Part shown: positions 22,161 to 32,593 of the stretch, in pieces
Position numbering within the stretch: position 1 is the first letter of the stretch
Layout: each line of letters opens with the position of its first letter
From: Rhizophagus sp. LPA8_4_AMF
Lineage: Eukaryota > Glomeromycota > Glomeromycetes > Glomerales > Glomeraceae
Reading direction: 5' to 3'
Assembly (NCBI GenBank): GCA_021464525.1
Contig: JADRCO010000483.1
Location: 1-32,791, forward strand
DNA length: 32,791 nucleotides
Notes under the pieces: model-generated
What the model was told of the DNA's origin: nothing
Databases searched by the model: none
The model's input: only the letters and a program-made list of their open reading frames with translations
Translations under genes and position numbers: made by a program

Positions 22161-23931
22161 TTACTTCTCATCTATTGCGATTTCAATTATGCTGTCATTG
22201 CTATCGTTGCCGATTGTGTCATTGCTATCACTGTTAATACTATTGTTTTTGTTATTGTTGAACTTATTGTAGCGACTCTTTCTTCCTCCCCGGCTTCTCT
22301 TACCATTACGTTTTGATGAAGTATCGACAACATTACCTCTAAGAAAATCTCTGAATTTTTCTAATGCCTCAACTCTGCTATTTATATCTTCCGTGTCAGG
22401 TGTACCCTCCCATGCTAGTATTTCTACAGATTCTCTTTTGAATCTTCTTAATCCGCAACATCCATCATGTACAACTCCCCATGGTTTCATTGAGTCGACC
22501 CCTAAAATTTTCTTGAGTGAAAAAATATTTACATGATGATCTACTATTAATTCAAACAAAACAAAATCTTACCAAACAAAAAGACATAAATAAAGACAGC
22601 CGAACTATAAAAAGCAGCAATAATCCCTAATGCGCCTATAATCTATTAAATTTCGTGAATATGAATGAATTATTACAATATTTGTAATTGAAAATGTATG
22701 TTTATTTAACTTACAGTATCGTTCCTTATTATTTAAATCGTACATGTGAGTATGTTTAAAAAAAATGTTAGCTTCAACTCATGAATGAATGTTAATTTTG
22801 TGAACGGGTGGTTTTTACCTTTGCTCTTGTTCTTCTTCTACGATAAAATCTCGTGGACTAATACGTACTATTAAACGAGTCGCGTCTAAAGATGCCGCCG
22901 GGACACCCTCTATAGTTAATTAAATAACATCAGTGTTTAAATGCATACATTGCATACATAATGATAAATAAATAATCTTAATTTCTTACGTATGTTTGAC
23001 TCAATGTAAGGTTTAAGAAAGTAACCTGATGGGAAACCGACAAAAGACAAAAATGGAGATCGTATAATTTTTCTGATTTTTCTAGAGAATCCTAACTTAT
23101 AGAACTATTATTTTTTTTAATGAATCATTTAACGAAAATTATTGATATTATTATGATGAATTGCAAGTATACCTACATAACCTCCTGTTAAAGTGTATTT
23201 GTTTAAGTAAAAAAGTGATTCTTCAAATGGAGAAATCAGAGATTCACTTTTTTTTTTATTTACTCTCTCAAAATCAGACCAATCAGACCAATCATCATCT
23301 ATTATTTATTGTCATATAATCATTTCAAAAATTAAAAAAATTGAACATAAAAAGGATTACTTTTATATATGATTATAAAGAGAACCTGAATCATATAAAG
23401 TCATCCTAAAAAACGATTCGGTTAAAGTATTAAATGCAGGATCCGTTATGTTTATAATAAGAAAGACAAAATGTGCGCCAGTTTCATCATATCTTGTCAA
23501 TTCGATTGCTTTTGGTGAAAAGGTTCCACCATAAGGGTAATCGATATCACCAGTACTTTTTGGTTGTGTAACATATTCGTCGCAACTAATATCGTTTGCT
23601 TTTGAAATATTTGAGTCAGTTATACTTTATGTAAACTGATTCTAATCGCGAAAAAGATTAAAAATTCATACTTACTTCCTCTATAATCGTAATATAACTG
23701 ACAAGAGATGCTAAAATTATGAGGGAGAGATAAATAAATTGATGGTGCGAGTACATTATCTACTGATGCAAAAGTAGTGGTGATTGTTGGATTTTCTCTA
23801 GCTATTCTAATACTCATTATCACAAAGGACCCCACTAAAATCATTAAAAATACAACAATAACAGCTCGTCTAAGCTTCCATATAGTTTCATGTTCAGTTT
23901 TCTTCGGTTTTTTTATTAAGTCACGAATCAT
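22161..23931 (-). CDS. Unrecognised two-membrane-span protein, paralogue A
   Basis: Exons in gene order: 23931-23676, 23598-23386, 23298-23177, 23104-22990, 22909-22819, 22724-22715 (10 nt), 22642-22573, 22501-22161; 405 residues. A short basic N-terminus (KKPKK) is followed by TM1 (about 23-41), a region of about 225 residues, TM2 (270-293) and a cytosolic tail. The middle region has two Cys shared with paralogue B (NFSISC, ISCDEYV), conserved DYPYGG, LTESFFRM and SRKIRKI motifs, and Asn-glycosylation sequons, so it is probably extracytoplasmic. Just after TM2 the motif MKPWG...GCCGL offers possible acylated cysteines; then comes a short Leu/Val heptad-like stretch and an Asn/Ser/Arg-rich end. 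I do not recognise the family. The topology resembles two-span receptors or channels, but no ENaC or P2X signature is visible. All exon phases match paralogue B. Confidence 0.8.
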
Positions 23932-24660
23932 CCTTTGTTTTTTTTGTACGTTTGTTATATGAGGTGGAAATCGACGACTTTATATATACATATTTTGTCA
24001 TACCAAATATTAAATAACGATAGCTTCACTCGGGTTTGGATTTAGCCAATAAATCCGGAATAGCTAGTAAATTCGAATTTAGCTTTAAATTAAGTATCCA
24101 ATTGTGATGCTCACTCGATTCCGAACGCTAAGTAAATAATGTTTGATTGGTCATTCGAAGTTTTTAAAGAGTTAATTTAATCATGCATATCAATCAATTA
24201 TTAGCGATCAAACAGGATTTTCAAATCATCCCATCCAATAATATAATTATGTTCATATTCAATGTATTCAATGTGATATTTAAAGATGAAAATAAGACGC
24301 TTTAAATGGTTGTGATGAAAATCTGAGAAATGCAAAAAATTTATTACCAATGATTACAAATGATTATCTTTTATTGTTTGACAATTTATGTACCATTATG
24401 TAATTTATAATAAAAATTATACTGGAATTATATTCTTAAACTTTATTACAAATAGAAAGTTGTTTTAAAAATATTTAATTAAATGATATAATTTTATATA
24501 CTAGTTATTTTTATATAGTTATAGTATCATTAATTTTATTAATTTTGTTTTGAAGAGTTGAAACAAAATTTATCGAGTGTCCCAAACAGCTACGATGATA
24601 CTGGTTTTATTCAATAGGACAGTTTGTAACATCAAATATGCTTTATATTGTAAACGTAAT
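23932..24660. other. Upstream region of two-span gene A
   Basis: No gene is seen. It carries the TTTGATTGGTCATT element (described separately). A further CCAAT core (GCCAATAAATCC) occurs near 24046. Confidence 0.45.
24142..24155 (-). promoter_or_regulatory. CCAAT-type element shared by the two-span genes
   Basis: TTTGATTGGTCATT, which reads AATGACCAATCAAA in the gene direction, lies about 216 bp before the ATG of paralogue A. The identical 14-mer lies about 159 bp before paralogue B (30676-30689), amid otherwise diverged DNA. CCAAT boxes bind the NF-Y/HAP complex in fungi; function here is inferred. Confidence 0.45.
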
Positions 24661-24664
24661 AGCT

Positions 24665-25565
24665 AAGCAGTTATTGTTGTTCTTTTGTCACTGTCGGTGC
24701 TATTGTTGCTGCCATTATTGGCACCGTTGCTGCTATTTCCTATGGTGGTGCTCCTGTCCTGCTGCGGATCTAATTTATAAAGACAAACGTCCTCTTGCTA
24801 CCACGTTGTAACAACATGAATTATAATGTAATAGTTTGATTGGTTGTTAAATCTGATAAGAGGAGGAGGGGTGGTAAGTTTATATTAACCTAAATATGAA
24901 CATAAGGAAGTGTCTATTACATTACCAATAAGAAAATCTGAAATTTGCCAAATTTTAACTCTTTACTATTTTTCCGTGTCAGGCGAATTCTCACTTTAAA
25001 TCCACAACATCTCTTCATGGTTGGATTGACTCGAATCCTAAAATTCCTTTGAATGAAATAAGTCATATTTCATAAATAGTTTGAAGATTTACCGAACAAA
25101 AAGACGTAAACAAAGATAATCGAACTACAAATTTGAACATAAATGCGATGAATGACAAACACCATTCCTCAATATATAATTTCATGAACAAAGGGGCTTC
25201 ACTTTTGTTTTTGGTCCTCTTTTAAAATGAAGTTTCGCGAATTAATACGTACTTATAAATTTGTACTAAATGATCTCAAGTATGCCTCCTATTAAAGAAT
25301 ATTTATCCTCAGAATTCTGTTTTGAAACATTTTGACAAATATATATACAACATAATCGTGAAAGTGAACGAAAATTCAATTTACTTCCTTTGTAATTGTA
25401 AGTATCCAACAAGAGATGTTATAACTATAAGCAAATAATAACTGAATTAATGGCCAGATACACAATTATTAATGTAAAAATGGTCGCTGGATTTTCATTA
25501 GCTTTCTTAATACAAAAGATTTCACTGGGATTAATATAACGAAGATTCATTTCAGTTTCTTTTGA
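24665..25565 (-). pseudogene. Decayed copy of the two-span protein gene
   Basis: Recognisable but broken pieces appear in the same order and orientation as genes A and B. Exon 1 relic is at about 25381-25560 (CAAGAGATGTTATAACTATAAGC compares with CAAGAGATGCTAAAATTATAAGC in B). The exon 3 end is near 25275-25305, exon 5 near 25195-25260, and exon 7 near 25090-25130 (GAACAAAAAGACGTAAACAAAG). Exon 8, with the GGTTGGATTGACTCGAATCC block and a trinucleotide-repeat tail, is at about 24670-25050. Exons 2 and 4 are largely missing, the frames are interrupted, and the exon 1 start is lost. This is a dead third copy. Confidence 0.75.
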
Positions 25566-26018
25566 ATTTCTTATTGTCAAATCATAATTTTTTTGTTTGT
25601 TTGTTTGTTTTATTTATTTCTAATACAAAGGTGAAAAACATCAACCTTAATTATTAACCATAAAACGCTAATAACTAATAAAGCTCGGTCATATGTTATT
25701 CCGAAGTGTAACTATAATTCTACGCAAGATGATGTGATGGCCAATAGTGGTGGAGTCTCCACCTCGGGCCGATATTCATCAGTCGTAATTTAATGTGCTT
25801 GCCGTATGTCTCGGTTCGAGGATGTAGTACAACAACAAAACTTCTAGACAGAAATTTCAGGCTTAACAGTTTTCGTTTCCAAATTCGGATTCAATTCCGA
25901 CTGTTTATGACTGGTTAAACAAAAATTTTTAATTTTTGAAAGAATATGAACGTAGATTTCGAACGCCAACTAGATAAAAATTTAGTCTTAAGATAAGAAA
26001 ATGATATTGATTTCGAGG
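25566..26018. other. Intergenic DNA with GC-rich structured island
   Basis: Mostly AT-rich; a TTTG microsatellite lies near 25591-25610. The one distinctive element is at 25731-25835, described separately. No coding frame is seen. Confidence 0.4.
25731..25835 (+). repeat. Possible tRNA-derived SINE or structured RNA relic
   Basis: TGGCCAATAGTGG at 25738-25750 resembles a Pol III A box and GGTTCGAGGAT at 25813-25823 resembles a B box. Two tight hairpins are present: GGTGGA/TCCACC with a 3-nt loop (25749-25763) and CTCG/CGAG with a 3-nt loop (25810-25820). An ACAACAACAAAA tail follows. The A-B spacing (75 bp) and the absent CC after the B box argue against a functional tRNA. Low-confidence call. 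Confidence 0.35.
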
Positions 26019-26830
26019 TTACAGTACGATGTCCCGAGTGCGTTTTTCTTGATTGTACCTTTTTCTGAAGTCAATTTCTATTTCACAAACTGTATCATTT
26101 CCCGAAACTCCAACTTCCTGAACATCAATTTCCCGAATCCCAATTTATGGGAATCACATGAAAGTTGAAATATCCAATTTCTCGAATTCTTTTATCCCGA
26201 ATACAGTATAATGTAATATGTAGTAATAGATTTAGTAAGCGTATTAAAATACATAAATGATTATTCAATTAAAATTTTCATGATCATAACTGGTTGAAAT
26301 TTGTGAGCTGTACCGAAACCTTTTCCCCTAAAGTACAAATTAATTATGAAAATCATTTTATATAATGCGTTGTCTAATAATAGTTAGCTATAATAAAGCA
26401 ATAAATTGGATCATATTAATAATTCTAATCTAACTTTCTGTTCTATTTCCAGTAAATTTGATTTCTTAGTTGGTACTAGTTTTTAATAATTATTGATATC
26501 TGACCTGCTTGAAACCTTGAATAAATATATTCTATGAAACCTTTTGAATTACTGTATGTAAATATGACACAATAATTCTTTATCTTTTATATTTATTACA
26601 GAGCTTATAAATCATATGAAATAAAAGAGATTCCAGTATATTATTATATTTTAGGAAATTGTCCATTCGGGATTTTAGAATTCAAAGTATGAAATATTTG
26701 AAATTCGGGATATTAAGTTTAGGGATATTGGTGCATCAGGAAATTGAGATCGGGAAATACAGATTCGGGATCCTATTTGGGAATTTGGCATTTAGGTAAT
26801 TGACTTCGGGAAAAGAAAAGTGGTATTCAG
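26019..26830. repeat. Inverted pair of TTCGGGA-motif arrays (possible foldback element)
   Basis: At about 26030-26205 the motif TCCCGAA or a close variant occurs five times. At about 26667-26815 its complement TTCGGGA or a variant occurs five times. The flanking words also match in inverted orientation: AATTGACTTC with GAAGTCAATT, and ATTCGGGATTTTAGAATTC with the complement of GAATTCTTTTATCCCGAAT. The two arms enclose about 450 bp of plain AT-rich DNA. The left edge begins TTACAGTACGATG, again a TACAGT-type start. Confidence 0.5.
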
Positions 26831-28710
26831 AAATGGCGATTACGAACCTGATTATTATCATTAATAATAATGGATAAATATGACTATATATGTCTATATG
26901 ATGTTCTATTCAAATAATTTTTCATAAATGCAAAAAAAATTTATATTTTTGATAGGAATATTAATATTACATTTTAAAAATTTTTAATCAGGCCATTCAG
27001 AGTATTTATATATTCTTTTGCTTTAGGTCAATATGTTGATACAGTAAGTACGTTATAAATTTGGGCAGAATTAACAGTACATCTCATGATAATTAAAGTG
27101 CAATACATTTTAACCAAATATATTTATTATTTAATTTATCATATGATATCCTGAAGGGGATTCTTTTGCAGAATTTAGGGATATTGTAACTATCAATGTG
27201 ACAATTATACATACAGTACATTATAAATCTTCTAAATTAATTATCATTACGTCAATCATTTTTACAAGTACTTCATTTACACATAATCTACAGATAATCA
27301 GTTATTTTATTCATTAAAAATCCAAACGCATGACCCGGCAAATGTTCTTTAAGTTCCTATTAAAGTTTTGTACAGTATCACGAACTCGGTTTCAGAATAA
27401 AAGTATTATGCATTCAGTTATTTTCGGTACGACTAACAATATAATTTCGGAAAGCCAAAATGTATGCACATGAAGAGAATGGGTAGATATAATATACAAT
27501 ATATATCATAGAGAAATTAAAGAAATGGCCTATCAATTATTAAATATGATGATATTTAAATTTTTATTATTCTTTGAAGATTATTTAGCATTAATCCTAT
27601 TTGTGATTTATATTACAAGTTTTATTATAGCATTGATTATTACCGTTTGTCTTACATTTATTTTTCAATATGCGATATTAATATTATAAAAAAATTTAAA
27701 GAATTATATTAAGGAGTTTCAAAATGATTATGATAATATAACGTTTTAACGTTTTAAATATCATGTTTATGTTGATATTTCTCAAACGCAATTTTTACTA
27801 TAGAATTTACTTTTATTGTTGATTGTTAAGTATTACACATTGAAATAAAAATTGATATGTATATATACTGTATACATATATACAGTATATTTAAATGATA
27901 AATACTTAATTACGGTACTGTCAATAAACATTACAGCTAATTTTGGAACAATTCTATGCCCTAATTAGGTCGAAGATATTTAAATAACTTGTTCAAGTTT
28001 GGAACTTGTTTACATAATTATTAGCTAGTATTATGATTAATATGCAATGTTAGATTTAATAAGGTTGACTTACAGTTACAAGTTTAATTAAATACTACAC
28101 ATTTTGTAACTTAATTATATGAATTTTATCTCTAATTAAATCGCATGGAGTTCCGCAAGATAATCTTGTTTATGTTACACATGTCTAATTTTTAGTAGAC
28201 TACCCGCCTCTAAAAAAAAGTTAGCCAGATTCTTATTCTTTTTATCCTTTGAACTTTACTTCACTTTGAAAAATGGATGCTAGCTATAATCTCTAATAAT
28301 CCTTGACAGAAACTTCACACCAAAGAGATTCATGGATAGCATAAAGTTGTACCATTTAATAGAATATTCGATCTTTAGTATTATAGCAAAAGAATGGAAA
28401 GAATTTAATTATTGACATGATGGGAAGTAATATCTTATGGTCGAGTATAATAAAATATCTCGGATTTTATTTAAGAAAAATGTGTATTATAAATTCACAA
28501 AATTGTCATGTTCAATAAGGTAGCAAAAATTCTAGACAATTTATAATTTTAATCAAGAGCTTCTTTATTCCAATTTTTTTTTTTATTTTATATTTATACA
28601 TATATACAATAAATTCTGCTAAATAATCTCATAATTATCATTTAATATAAATTTACATCTTAAATTTCATTATCGTGTCTATACAAGTGATATCAATATT
28701 AATAATAAAT
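26831..28710. other. Gene-poor AT-rich region
   Basis: No convincing gene is seen. It contains a 54-codon hydrophobic frame at 27525-27689 (listed separately) and an AT palindrome with 10-bp arms at 27864-27889. Sequence is otherwise unremarkable. Confidence 0.4.
27525..27689 (+). CDS. Possible small hydrophobic ORF (54 codons)
   Basis: ATG to TAA, 54 residues, almost entirely hydrophobic, with two potential membrane spans (about 13-37 and 33-54 overlapping). There is no similarity I recognise, no paralogue in the window, and AT-rich DNA readily encodes such Phe/Ile/Leu peptides by chance. Listed as a candidate only. Confidence 0.15.
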   Translation: MAYQLLNMMIFKFLLFFEDYLALILFVIYITSFIIALIITVCLTFIFQYAILIL

Positions 28711-30524
28711 CTAAACATTTAAGCTATCGTTATTATTGCTATAAATGCTACTGCCGCTGCTGCTATTGTCGCTACTGCCGCTGTTATTGTCGTTATTGCT
28801 GCTGTTATTGTCGTCATTTCTGCGATTCTTGTTACTGTTGCTGCGGTTCTTTCTGGTGTCGTTAATAACACATTTTAAGAGTTTTTCCAATTCTTTAACT
28901 CTTTCTTCTATACTTATCGTGTTAGGTACTTCTTGTTCACTTTGTTCAGTTTTTTCATTTTGATGTTCGTTGAATATTGGTAATCCACAGCACCCGTTAT
29001 GTATAAAACCCCATGGCTTCATTGAATCGACCCCTAAAATTTTCTTGATTTAACAAATCTTATTACACGATAATTTAATTCGAAAAAAAATAAAATATTA
29101 CCGAACAAGAAGACGTAAATAAAGACAATCGAGCTATAATATGCAGCAACAATTCCTAATGCTGCCAATATCTGTTAAATCCCGAATTTGAACGTGAATA
29201 CGATGATCATTTGCGAATGACAATTATGTTAATATGTTTTAACTACTTACGGTATCGTTCCTTTGATGAAAATATGAGTAAGTTTAAAAAAATGTTAGTT
29301 ACAACTTATGGGAGCATTAAATTTTATGAACCGACGTTTTTACCTTTGCTCTTGTTCCTCTTCTAAAATAAAGTTCCGTGGACTAAGACGCACTCTCAAA
29401 AGTTTTGCGTTTAAAGATGCTGCCGGGACACTCTCTATGATTAATTAACAACACAAAACATCAAAATAATGTCGGTATTTAAAAGAAGACTGAGTAATTT
29501 TCTCCTCGTAAGATTCTTACGTATATTTGATTCAATATATGGTTTTGGATCATAACTTGATGGGAATCCAATATAAGACAAGATTGGTTGACTCAAAATT
29601 TTTCTGATTTTTCTAGAGAATCCTAGTTTATATAACTATTGTCCATTTAATAAATATGTTTACCAATTTTTTTTCCTAATATAAAATGATCTCAAGTAAA
29701 CTTACATAACCTCCTGTTAAAGTGTATTTGTTCAAATAAAAAAGTGATTCCTCAAATGGAGTCATTGATCCACTTTTTATCCTTTTCATACTCTCAATAT
29801 TATATATGACATAGTCATTTTCTATTTAATTATTATAAACATATAATTATTATCAAAGTAAAATATAATTATGATCATTTTTTTATAAAAAAATAAACCT
29901 GGATCATATAAATTCATTCTAAAAAATGATTCAGTTAGGTTATTAAATCTTGGATCTATTATGTTTATATCAAGGTAGACGAAATACGGTCCAATATCAT
30001 CGTATCTTTTCAATTTGATTTCTTTTGTTGAAAAGTTTCCACCATAAGGGTAATCTTTATCACCAGTATTTATTGGCTGTGCAACATATTCGTCGCAACT
30101 GGTTTCATTTTCTTTTGAAATATTTTGGGTTAACAATACATAATGTGGATATAATAGCTCTGTTCAATCCTAAATGATAAATAAATATTTTTTTTCCGGT
30201 CCAAACAATCCGATCTGGGATTGAACAGGGCTAAAATAAAACAATTTAATCCAATAATTCAAACTTACCTCCTTCATAATCGTAGTATGTCAAACAAGAG
30301 ATGCTAAAATTATAAGCAAATGACAAATAAATTGATGGCACTTGCACACTATCTATTGATGTAATAGTAGTGCTTATTGTTGGACTTTCTTTAGCCATCC
30401 TAAAACACATTACCACAAAGGACCCCACTAGGATCGTTAAAAATATGATAATAACGATAATTCTAAGATACCACACATAATCATGTTCGGCTTTTTGTGG
30501 TTTTTCCAATAAATCGTTCAACAT
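28711..30524 (-). CDS. Unrecognised two-membrane-span protein, paralogue B
   Basis: Exons in gene order: 30524-30269, 30111-29899, 29821-29706, 29635-29521, 29434-29344, 29260-29251 (10 nt), 29171-29102, 29033-28711; 397 residues. Exon lengths 1, 2, 4, 5, 6 and 7 are identical to paralogue A and all phases agree. TM1 is about 22-41 and TM2 268-291 (ending IYVFLFG in both). Conserved features are NFSISC, SCDEYV, DYPYGG, LTESFFRM, GFSRKIRKI, VPAASL, EEEQEQR, and VDSMKPWG...GCCGL after TM2. The tail has a heptad-like RVKELEKLL stretch and an Asn/Ser/Asp-rich end encoded by an imperfect AAC/AGC repeat. Intron 1 is 157 nt against 77 nt in A, and the difference is a 75-bp MITE-like insertion. No known function; two-span topology suggests a membrane receptor, adhesion or channel-like role, but this is speculation. 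Confidence 0.8.
28730..28860 (-). repeat. Coding trinucleotide microsatellite, tail of two-span gene B
   Basis: Imperfect AAC/AGC/GAC repeats (GTTATTGTC and GCTGCTG on the plus strand) encode the Asn/Ser/Asp-rich C-terminus of paralogue B. A related TTGTTGTTC/GCTATTGTTGCT tract occurs in the dead copy near 24670-24760, and a shorter one in A near 22190-22270. Confidence 0.7.
30157..30231. mobile_element. 75-bp MITE-like insertion in intron 1 of two-span gene B
   Basis: Inverted ends GCTCTGTTCAATCC (30157-30170) and GGATTGAACAGGGC (30218-30231) match over 14 bp with one mismatch and are flanked on both sides by TA, the target duplication of Tc1/mariner-type elements. Removing it (with one TA) makes the intron about 80 nt, like the 77-nt intron of paralogue A. 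The right end, read inwards as TAGCCCTGTTCA, recurs exactly at 32594-32605. Confidence 0.7.
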
Positions 30525-30675
30525 TTTTTTTTAATATTATATAAAAAGAAAAACTTTAGCTCTTGAAAAAATGAGACCTTTAAATATTATCCGATTTGAT
30601 ACAAAATTGTAAACATAATAATTAATAATTCGCAACTGAGATGTTCGCTCACAAACATGTTATTAAATTTCGTGA

Positions 30676-30689
30676 TTTGATTGGTCATT
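30676..30689 (-). promoter_or_regulatory. CCAAT-type element upstream of two-span gene B
   Basis: TTTGATTGGTCATT is identical to the element before paralogue A and lies about 159 bp before the ATG. Two further TTAATTGGCTATTA copies (AGCCAATTAA in gene direction) follow near 30785 and 30829, giving three inverted CCAAT cores upstream of this gene. Confidence 0.45.
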
Positions 30690-31810
30690 AGACGATCAAC
30701 GTTGTTTTATTTATTTGTCACGCTGCATTTTCGAGAAATTTGTCTCAAATATAAAGAATTGAAACGTGTAAATAAATTTCAATATTAATTGGCTATTACG
30801 AATTCGAACGTGTAAGTGAATTTCTTTTTTAATTGGCTATTATTATTGATGCGCGTTGGGAAGTTTCCATTGATTTTTATTGAAATTGAAATTCTTCTAG
30901 TTCCGACATGGTGCAATTAACTAATAAATGTTACACGCGAATATATTTGTCTTGTATTCAATGAGATTTTAGTATTAGTAGTATTAATAAAATATTATGA
31001 AAATTACATTTATTATATTTATTACGTAATATCAATTTAATAGTAACGGATTCAGGCTGCGCCGTGAAAATTATGATATTCCACAGTTACTCCGTGAAAT
31101 AACTTGTTTTTATCCCAGTTCCGATCATTAAACTTTTATATACCTTTTTAAACTAATGTTGTTAGATTATTCTAATACTGATATATTTTTTTATATTCAA
31201 TATTAATAAACTTTTTATCCATCTTTTTAAATAAACATCACCGTGAGAATATCAAGAAAAAATCATGAATTATCATTAGGAACGAATAAAGGACCTTACC
31301 TGTAAGATGTAGTGTAAACCAAATCAAATTAAATTACTATTATTAGATCGTATGATTTTATTCATACAGATTACCATAATTGTTTTCTGAATGGTCATAA
31401 TCAAAACTTCCATGATTCTAGACTAAATACCTATCATTCTCCATGCAGAAACGATCGGCAATGACATGATTTTGCTATCTAAAAAATTATATCAATGGAT
31501 ATTCTATTGGTTGAAATTGGAAGAATTGGAAGTTTCTATTAGCTTCCAATCTTCCAGGTGCATATATAGCTTTGTTATATTTACTAATTTAAATTTGTCA
31601 TTTTCCCTTTATGTTTCAGCTTACGCTATAAAAGATTTTCTATAATAATAGAGGTTATACTATTTTGTACATTTTATCTGCTTAATGAAATATGTTTACG
31701 GGTATTCATTTGCACTGAGATAAAATAAAGTTCAAAAAATCAATTTATAAATATCTTAAGGTTTCGAAGTCTAATAACAGATACTGTAACGATGGGCCCA
31801 CTTAATATAT

Positions 31811-31890
31811 CATTAATTTTGGATTCATTCGAATGATGGTTTTTACTTTTGCTCTCGTTCTTCTTGTACAATAAAGATTTCACCGTGACA
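31811..31890 (-). pseudogene. Relic of exon 5 of the two-span family
   Basis: The plus strand here (TTTTTACTTTTGCTCTCGTT, then CTTCTTGTACAATAAAG) closely follows the exon 5/intron 5 junction of gene A (TTTTTACCTTTGCTCTTGTT, then CTTCTTCTACGATAAAA). On the minus strand it reads E-I-F-I-V-Q-E-E-R-E-Q-K against R-D-F-I-V-E-E-E-Q-E-Q-R. The adjoining intron sequence (CATTAATTTTG) also matches. The rest of the gene is absent, so this is a fragment of a fourth copy. Confidence 0.7.
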
Positions 31891-32593
31891 TATCGTAATT
31901 ATTAATATCCAACTTAAAAAGGTAAAATTTCACACATGGTATCGAAACAAATATTCGAATCGATGATCGATTAAACTACTTGCTTGGATCGCAGTATAAT
32001 CAAATTCAAGTTTCCATTAGCTGTTATAATGCAATACTTTGTCTTCAAATGATGAAATAAAATAGGTTAATAATTTGGTCCGAGAATTGACTAAATGATA
32101 TCCTCACCAGTTACTAAAAATGTTTTCTTGAACAATATGACATTATATCATCATGTAAAGCCCTGTTTTCAATATCTCTTTATATGGTAAGATATATTTT
32201 TCAGATAACATTCATCTTTTGGAAGCTCTTAGAAATGTAAACTACACAAGGATTGGGAAGAACTGTCATCCTTACTGCCACCATTTCATCATCTCTTGCC
32301 AATAATGTTGCCAGGTTACAAGAGAAATTGTCATTAACATACAGGTCAACACTTTCCTTCTTTTGCTTCAACGACAAATTTGATGTCCGCAGTAACCTCC
32401 ACTTTACTATAAAGCTCTTCCTCTTTTCACTTGGTTGATGTTGAATAATAATTATACAGTACACGTATCAATTGACATGTGATGATTTATCAGATCATTT
32501 ATCATTATTCATAATCATATGTTCATTTGACTTTGGTTGGTTGAGTATTTTTTTAATCAAAAACAAAAAATGCTTCATGGGCGTTAGTAAGAA

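Larger units (their letters stand above)
30525..32593. other. Upstream region of two-span gene B and gene-free flank
   Basis: It contains CCAAT-type elements near 30676, 30790 and 30832, an exon relic at 31811-31890, and a hairpin with 15-bp imperfect arms at 31518-31557 (TTGGAAGAATTGGAAG and complement). A stretch at 32201-32464 has coding-like composition on the minus strand (87 codons) but no recognisable domain. No intact gene is seen. Confidence 0.45.

Noticed and set aside
23241-23258. Poly-A/AG acceptor for exon 3 of two-span gene A (and the like in B)
   Set aside because: It gives the wrong phase after the GT donor of exon 2; upstream TAG acceptors at 23299-23300 in A and 29822-29823 in B restore phase in both genes and extend a shared open frame.
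25731-25823. Functional tRNA gene
   Set aside because: The T-arm lacks the CC needed after the B box, spacing is too long, and no acceptor stem closes.
27864-27889. AT-rich palindrome with 10-bp arms
   Set aside because: Made of TATAC/GTATA words expected at this AT content; no flanking target duplication or associated gene.
30111-30156. MITE end supplying the 3' splice site of exon 2 in two-span gene B
   Set aside because: An AG in the inverted end gives an open frame in B, but paralogue A has no equivalent and needs the later TTTCAAAAG acceptor, which also works in B and is preceded by a TTAAC branch-like site.
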